Shown here one piece after another: positions 4,946 through 7,562 of a stretch of 7,562 bases of DNA. How positions within the stretch are numbered: the stretch's first letter is position 1; every line of letters begins with the position of its first letter. Source of the DNA: an uncultured Lachnospiraceae bacterium. GTDB lineage: Bacteria > Bacillota > Clostridia > Lachnospirales > Lachnospiraceae. A program made the translations under genes and the position numbers. The notes beneath the pieces are model-generated. The model did no database searches. It was not told the DNA's origin and worked only from the letters and a program-made list of their open reading frames with translations. The stretch is from NCBI GenBank assembly GCA_947175775.1, contig CAMWNY010000109.1, positions 1 through 7,562 on the forward strand, read 5' to 3'.

Positions 4946-6569
4946 GAGAGAGAAAAAAGCAAAAAATATGGAAGGCGTTAAAAACGGTAAAAAAAGCAGA
5001 AAGAAATGGTTAAAGATTGCCATTCCGGTGATTATTGTGCTGCTGCTTATTGTGCGCAGCGTTATTTCATCAAAAAATGCGGCGGCAGGCATTCCGGTTT
5101 ACACGCAGGCTGTATCGGTGGGAGACATCGACACACAGCTTAGCATCAGCGGCAAGGTTATGGCGGAGGAGTCCGTAACGTTTTTTGCACCCGCAGATGC
5201 GAAGGTTGAGGAAATCGAGGTGGATAAAGGTGATGTTGTGAGAGCGGGCGATATATTGCTTTGCTTTGACAAGGAAGCGGTTGCTTATGCAAAGCAAAAA
5301 AGCGAGCTGGAGGGCAAAATCAGTTCGGCGGATTACAATTCCACCGTACAGTACAACAATGAGCAGCGCGCAAAACTGACGCAGGCGGAGGCGGACATCG
5401 CAACGTATCAGGAAGCGGTTGACCGCTATGAGCAGTACATAGACGATTTGACGAACGGTATTACGGATGTGACGGCACTCAGAAGAGCGGACTTGTATGC
5501 AAAGATTTACAGTGTCGAAAAAGAGATGAACGGTTATGATTTGGCGATGCAGATACCTGAGGAGGATACAGACTTTGATGCATTGACACGCAAAAAGGTA
5601 GAGAAGCAAAATGAGCTGAATAAGCTGAACAATGAGTTAAGTCTGCTTTCGGACTATAAGACGGACTACGGTTGGGAGGATTTGCTGACACAGGCAAAGA
5701 AGGATCTTGCGGATTACGAGGAGCTGCTCACCGAGGCGAAAAGCGCGAAGACAAGTGCAGAGGCGGCGCTTGAAAACGGTTCTAAAATGGCGGGATATGA
5801 GCTGAATCGGGAAAAGGCGGCATTGGAGAGCGAGGACGCGCAGAAGAAATATGAAAAGGCATTAAACGGTTTTACGGCAGCTTTTAACGGCGTTGTTTCG
5901 GAACTGAGCATCGAGGAAGGCGCACCCGTGCAGGAAGGCACAAAATGTCTTGTTCTTGAGAGCATTGACAATGTCTGTGTGGAGTTCCAGGCATCGAAAT
6001 ATGCATTGGAGACGCTTGCTATCGGGCAGCCTGCGGAGATTACCATATCGGGCAAAGAATATACCGGATCGGTTACCAAAATTAATCATATTGCCGAAGA
6101 AAATTCGTCCGGAACCGCGACGGTTGCGGCAAGGGTACATATTGACAATCCTGACGAAAACATCTATTTGGGGCTTGACGCAAAGCTTAAGATTTTGACG
6201 GCAAGCGAGAAAGGCGTTTTGCAGGCTCCGGTGGAGGCGGTCAATATGGACAGTCAGGGTGCATTCTGCTATCTGATTGAAAATGGCGTGCTCGCCAAGA
6301 AATATGTCACAATCGGCATTTCTTCGGAAGCTTATATACAGATTTTGGACGGTCTTTCACAGGGACAGGAGATTGTGACAGCCGCTGTTTCCGGAATGGG
6401 ACTTGACGAGGGCATGACGGTGACGGGAATGCCGATGCCTGACATGAGCGGCGCGGGCATGGAAGGCGCTGAAACAGGAACAGAGGTAAGTACCGATACA
6501 CAGCCTGCAACGCAGGAAGACGCTGCGGCATCACAGACACAGACGGAGGATGAAACAGACAATGGCTAG
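4938..6569 (+). CDS. Membrane-fusion (HlyD/MacA-like) adaptor protein of the exporter
   Basis: This 543-residue adaptor is anchored in the membrane, has its bulk outside and should contact the permease. The start ATG 4938 has GGAGG at 4924-4928, nine bases upstream. A very basic N-terminus (1-24) precedes one membrane segment (about 25-44) that lacks a lipobox. The first biotinyl-lipoyl half is at about 78-112 (FFAPADAKVEEIEVDKGD) and the second at about 311-345 (GFTAAFNGVVSELSIEEGAP). Between them lies a charged, Ala/Glu/Lys-rich helical hairpin of nearly 200 residues (115-310), which is long. A beta-barrel domain (about 346-425) and a membrane-proximal domain (about 426-490) follow. Residues 491-543 are a low-complexity tail rich in Met/Gly, then Thr/Glu/Gln. 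In a Gram-positive host there is no TolC-like channel, so the hairpin may act in the cell wall. It overlaps the permease gene by 8 bp. Confidence 0.92.
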   Translation: MRKREKKAKNMEGVKNGKKSRKKWLKIAIPVIIVLLLIVRSVISSKNAAAGIPVYTQAVSVGDIDTQLSISGKVMAEESVTFFAPADAKVEEIEVDKGDVVRAGDILLCFDKEAVAYAKQKSELEGKISSADYNSTVQYNNEQRAKLTQAEADIATYQEAVDRYEQYIDDLTNGITDVTALRRADLYAKIYSVEKEMNGYDLAMQIPEEDTDFDALTRKKVEKQNELNKLNNELSLLSDYKTDYGWEDLLTQAKKDLADYEELLTEAKSAKTSAEAALENGSKMAGYELNREKAALESEDAQKKYEKALNGFTAAFNGVVSELSIEEGAPVQEGTKCLVLESIDNVCVEFQASKYALETLAIGQPAEITISGKEYTGSVTKINHIAEENSSGTATVAARVHIDNPDENIYLGLDAKLKILTASEKGVLQAPVEAVNMDSQGAFCYLIENGVLAKKYVTIGISSEAYIQILDGLSQGQEIVTAAVSGMGLDEGMTVTGMPMPDMSGAGMEGAETGTEVSTDTQPATQEDAAASQTQTEDETDNG

Positions 6570-7562
6570 AGTGATGGAATATGTAAAAATAGCCCTCATG
6601 AATATCAAAAGCAACAAAGCGCGTTCTTTTTTGACCATGCTTGGCATTATCATCGGTATTTCGTCCGTTATCTTAATTGTGTCGGCAGGAAACGGCTTTA
6701 AGGTCGGCATCAGCGGACAGCTTGACGCGCTGGTCGGCGGATTTATCCAAATTTACGCGGACGTTCCGGCAGACGAGGCGGACAGCATTATGTTTAATAA
6801 CGACGACATTGACGCGATTTACGAGAAGGTGCCGCACGTAAAGGGGGCGACGGATATTTGGCGGATGGGTGCAAACGGCAGCGCGCAGACGACTAAGGGA
6901 ACATTTAGCGTTGCACCGATGTTTGGTAACGAATCCATGCAGTTTTACGATGGCGCGCCGATTGCGAAAGGGCGTTATTTCAACAAGACCGAGAGTCAGA
7001 GCGGCGCAAAGGTCTGCGTCATCAATGAGCGCGGCGCGAAAAAGCTGTTTGGTACGACGGACGTCGTGGGGCTGGAATTGAGCATGAGCATGTGGGGCGT
7101 CACGGAGGATTTTACGATTGTTGGCGTCAAAAGGGACGAGGATTCCCTTGCAAAAGATATGACAATGGGCACCTACGGTGATGTGACGATGGAAATTCCG
7201 ATTACGCTGTTGGAGGAACTGTACGGATATTATACGGAGGAATTCAGTATGTTTATCATTTTCGCCGATTCTTCCGAGTATGTGACGGATATTTCAAGAC
7301 AGGTGCAAAGCCTGCTTGAGGCAAGATACAATGTGCGCGGAAAAGATTACATACAAAGTATGGATATGGCAAGCCAGGTCGGCATGATCAGCGATATTTT
7401 AAACTATGTCACCATTTTTATCATGCTGGTGGCGGGCATTGCGCTGATTGTAGGCGGTATTGGCGTTATGAATATCATGCTGGTGTCCGTGACTGAGAGG
7501 AAGAAGGAAATTGGGATCCGAAAGGCACTCGGCGCCAAAACCGGTTCGCCCCCCCCCCCCCC
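6562..7562 (+). CDS. MacB-like ABC permease (FtsX family), 3' partial
   Basis: The frame opens at ATG 6562, eight bases inside the adaptor gene, with GGAGG at 6545-6549, and stays open to the window end (333 codons plus two bases). The opening MEYVKIALMNIKSNKARSFL and TMLGIIIGISSVILIVSAG form the amphipathic helix and first membrane segment (about 23-43) typical of MacB. An extracytoplasmic core domain follows (about 44-275), with the MacB_PCD-like elements GRYFNKTE and VCVINERGAKKLFG. The second membrane segment is at about 281-305 (VTIFIMLVAGIALIVGGIGV). It is followed by the coupling-helix motif ERKKEIGIRKALGAKTGS at 312-329, the start of the FtsX domain. Residues after 329 read only as proline from the C-run and should not be trusted. 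A full family member of about 400 residues would have two more membrane segments. The permease should dimerise and act with the ATPase and adaptor upstream. Confidence 0.92.
   Translation, partial: MARVMEYVKIALMNIKSNKARSFLTMLGIIIGISSVILIVSAGNGFKVGISGQLDALVGGFIQIYADVPADEADSIMFNNDDIDAIYEKVPHVKGATDIWRMGANGSAQTTKGTFSVAPMFGNESMQFYDGAPIAKGRYFNKTESQSGAKVCVINERGAKKLFGTTDVVGLELSMSMWGVTEDFTIVGVKRDEDSLAKDMTMGTYGDVTMEIPITLLEELYGYYTEEFSMFIIFADSSEYVTDISRQVQSLLEARYNVRGKDYIQSMDMASQVGMISDILNYVTIFIMLVAGIALIVGGIGVMNIMLVSVTERKKEIGIRKALGAKTGSPPPP
7549..7562. other. Terminal homopolymer of 14 C, probable sequence-end artefact
   Basis: The permease reads normally up to TCG at 7546-7548, and then only C follows to the window end. 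The motif GAKTGS should be followed by the second half of the FtsX domain (usually a hydrophobic residue, not prolines). A run of C in a roughly 45% GC coding region, exactly at the end, looks like a contig-end or padding artefact. Confidence 0.75.

Noticed and set aside
6869..7081. A 70-codon + strand frame within the permease gene
   Set aside because: It overlaps the MacB-like frame, which has clear membrane segments and the FtsX motif; the Arg/Ala-rich product is a frame artefact.
1..7562. CRISPR array, tRNA/rRNA genes, insertion sequences or attachment sites
   Set aside because: I looked on both strands and saw no regularly spaced repeats with spacers, no cloverleaf-like sequences, no transposase and no terminal inverted repeats flanking a gene.

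Overview
This window looks like chromosomal DNA from a low-to-mid GC Gram-positive anaerobe of the Clostridia, most likely a Lachnospiraceae-type gut bacterium. The evidence is a GHKL-type sensor kinase, a clostridial-style PurF paralogue, consensus-like sigma-A promoters, strong purine-rich ribosome sites and AT-rich intergenic DNA. The family-level placement is inference. All genes read on the + strand.

Layout. (1) Positions 2-1075 hold the 3' part of a membrane-bound GHKL histidine kinase of the AgrC type, cut by the window start. (2) Positions 1076-1182 carry a direct repeat and an extended -10 promoter. They lead into a SMI1/KNR4 (SUKH-like) gene at 1183-1836 that is interrupted by one in-frame TAG, followed 9 bp later by a small membrane protein gene (1846-2196). 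(3) A promoter at 2218-2246 drives a monocistronic PurF-like gene (2293-3702) that ends in a clear intrinsic terminator. Its phosphoribosyltransferase half and Fe-S cysteines are intact, but its glutaminase active site is degenerate, including loss of the N-terminal cysteine nucleophile. (4) Positions 3730-4129 are a roughly 400-bp AT-rich regulatory region. It holds two candidate promoters, an operator-like dyad, three identical 10-bp palindromes and two tandem hairpins. (5) Positions 4130-7562 hold a tightly overlapping three-gene operon for a MacAB-type tripartite-like ABC exporter: ATPase, membrane-fusion protein and MacB-like permease. The permease is cut by the window end, which is a run of 14 C that looks artificial.

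How the genes work together. The exporter genes should act as one complex: the ATPase powers the MacB/FtsX-type permease, and the membrane-anchored adaptor acts on the outer face. The long leader suggests regulated expression, plausibly in response to a toxic compound or peptide. The kinase probably pairs with a LytTR response regulator outside the window. The SUKH gene resembles immunity proteins of polymorphic toxin systems, but no toxin is visible here. The PurF-like protein is not in a purine operon.

I do not see a wholly new multi-gene system. The most unusual items are the glutaminase-dead PurF paralogue, the amber-interrupted SUKH gene and the architecture of the exporter leader.
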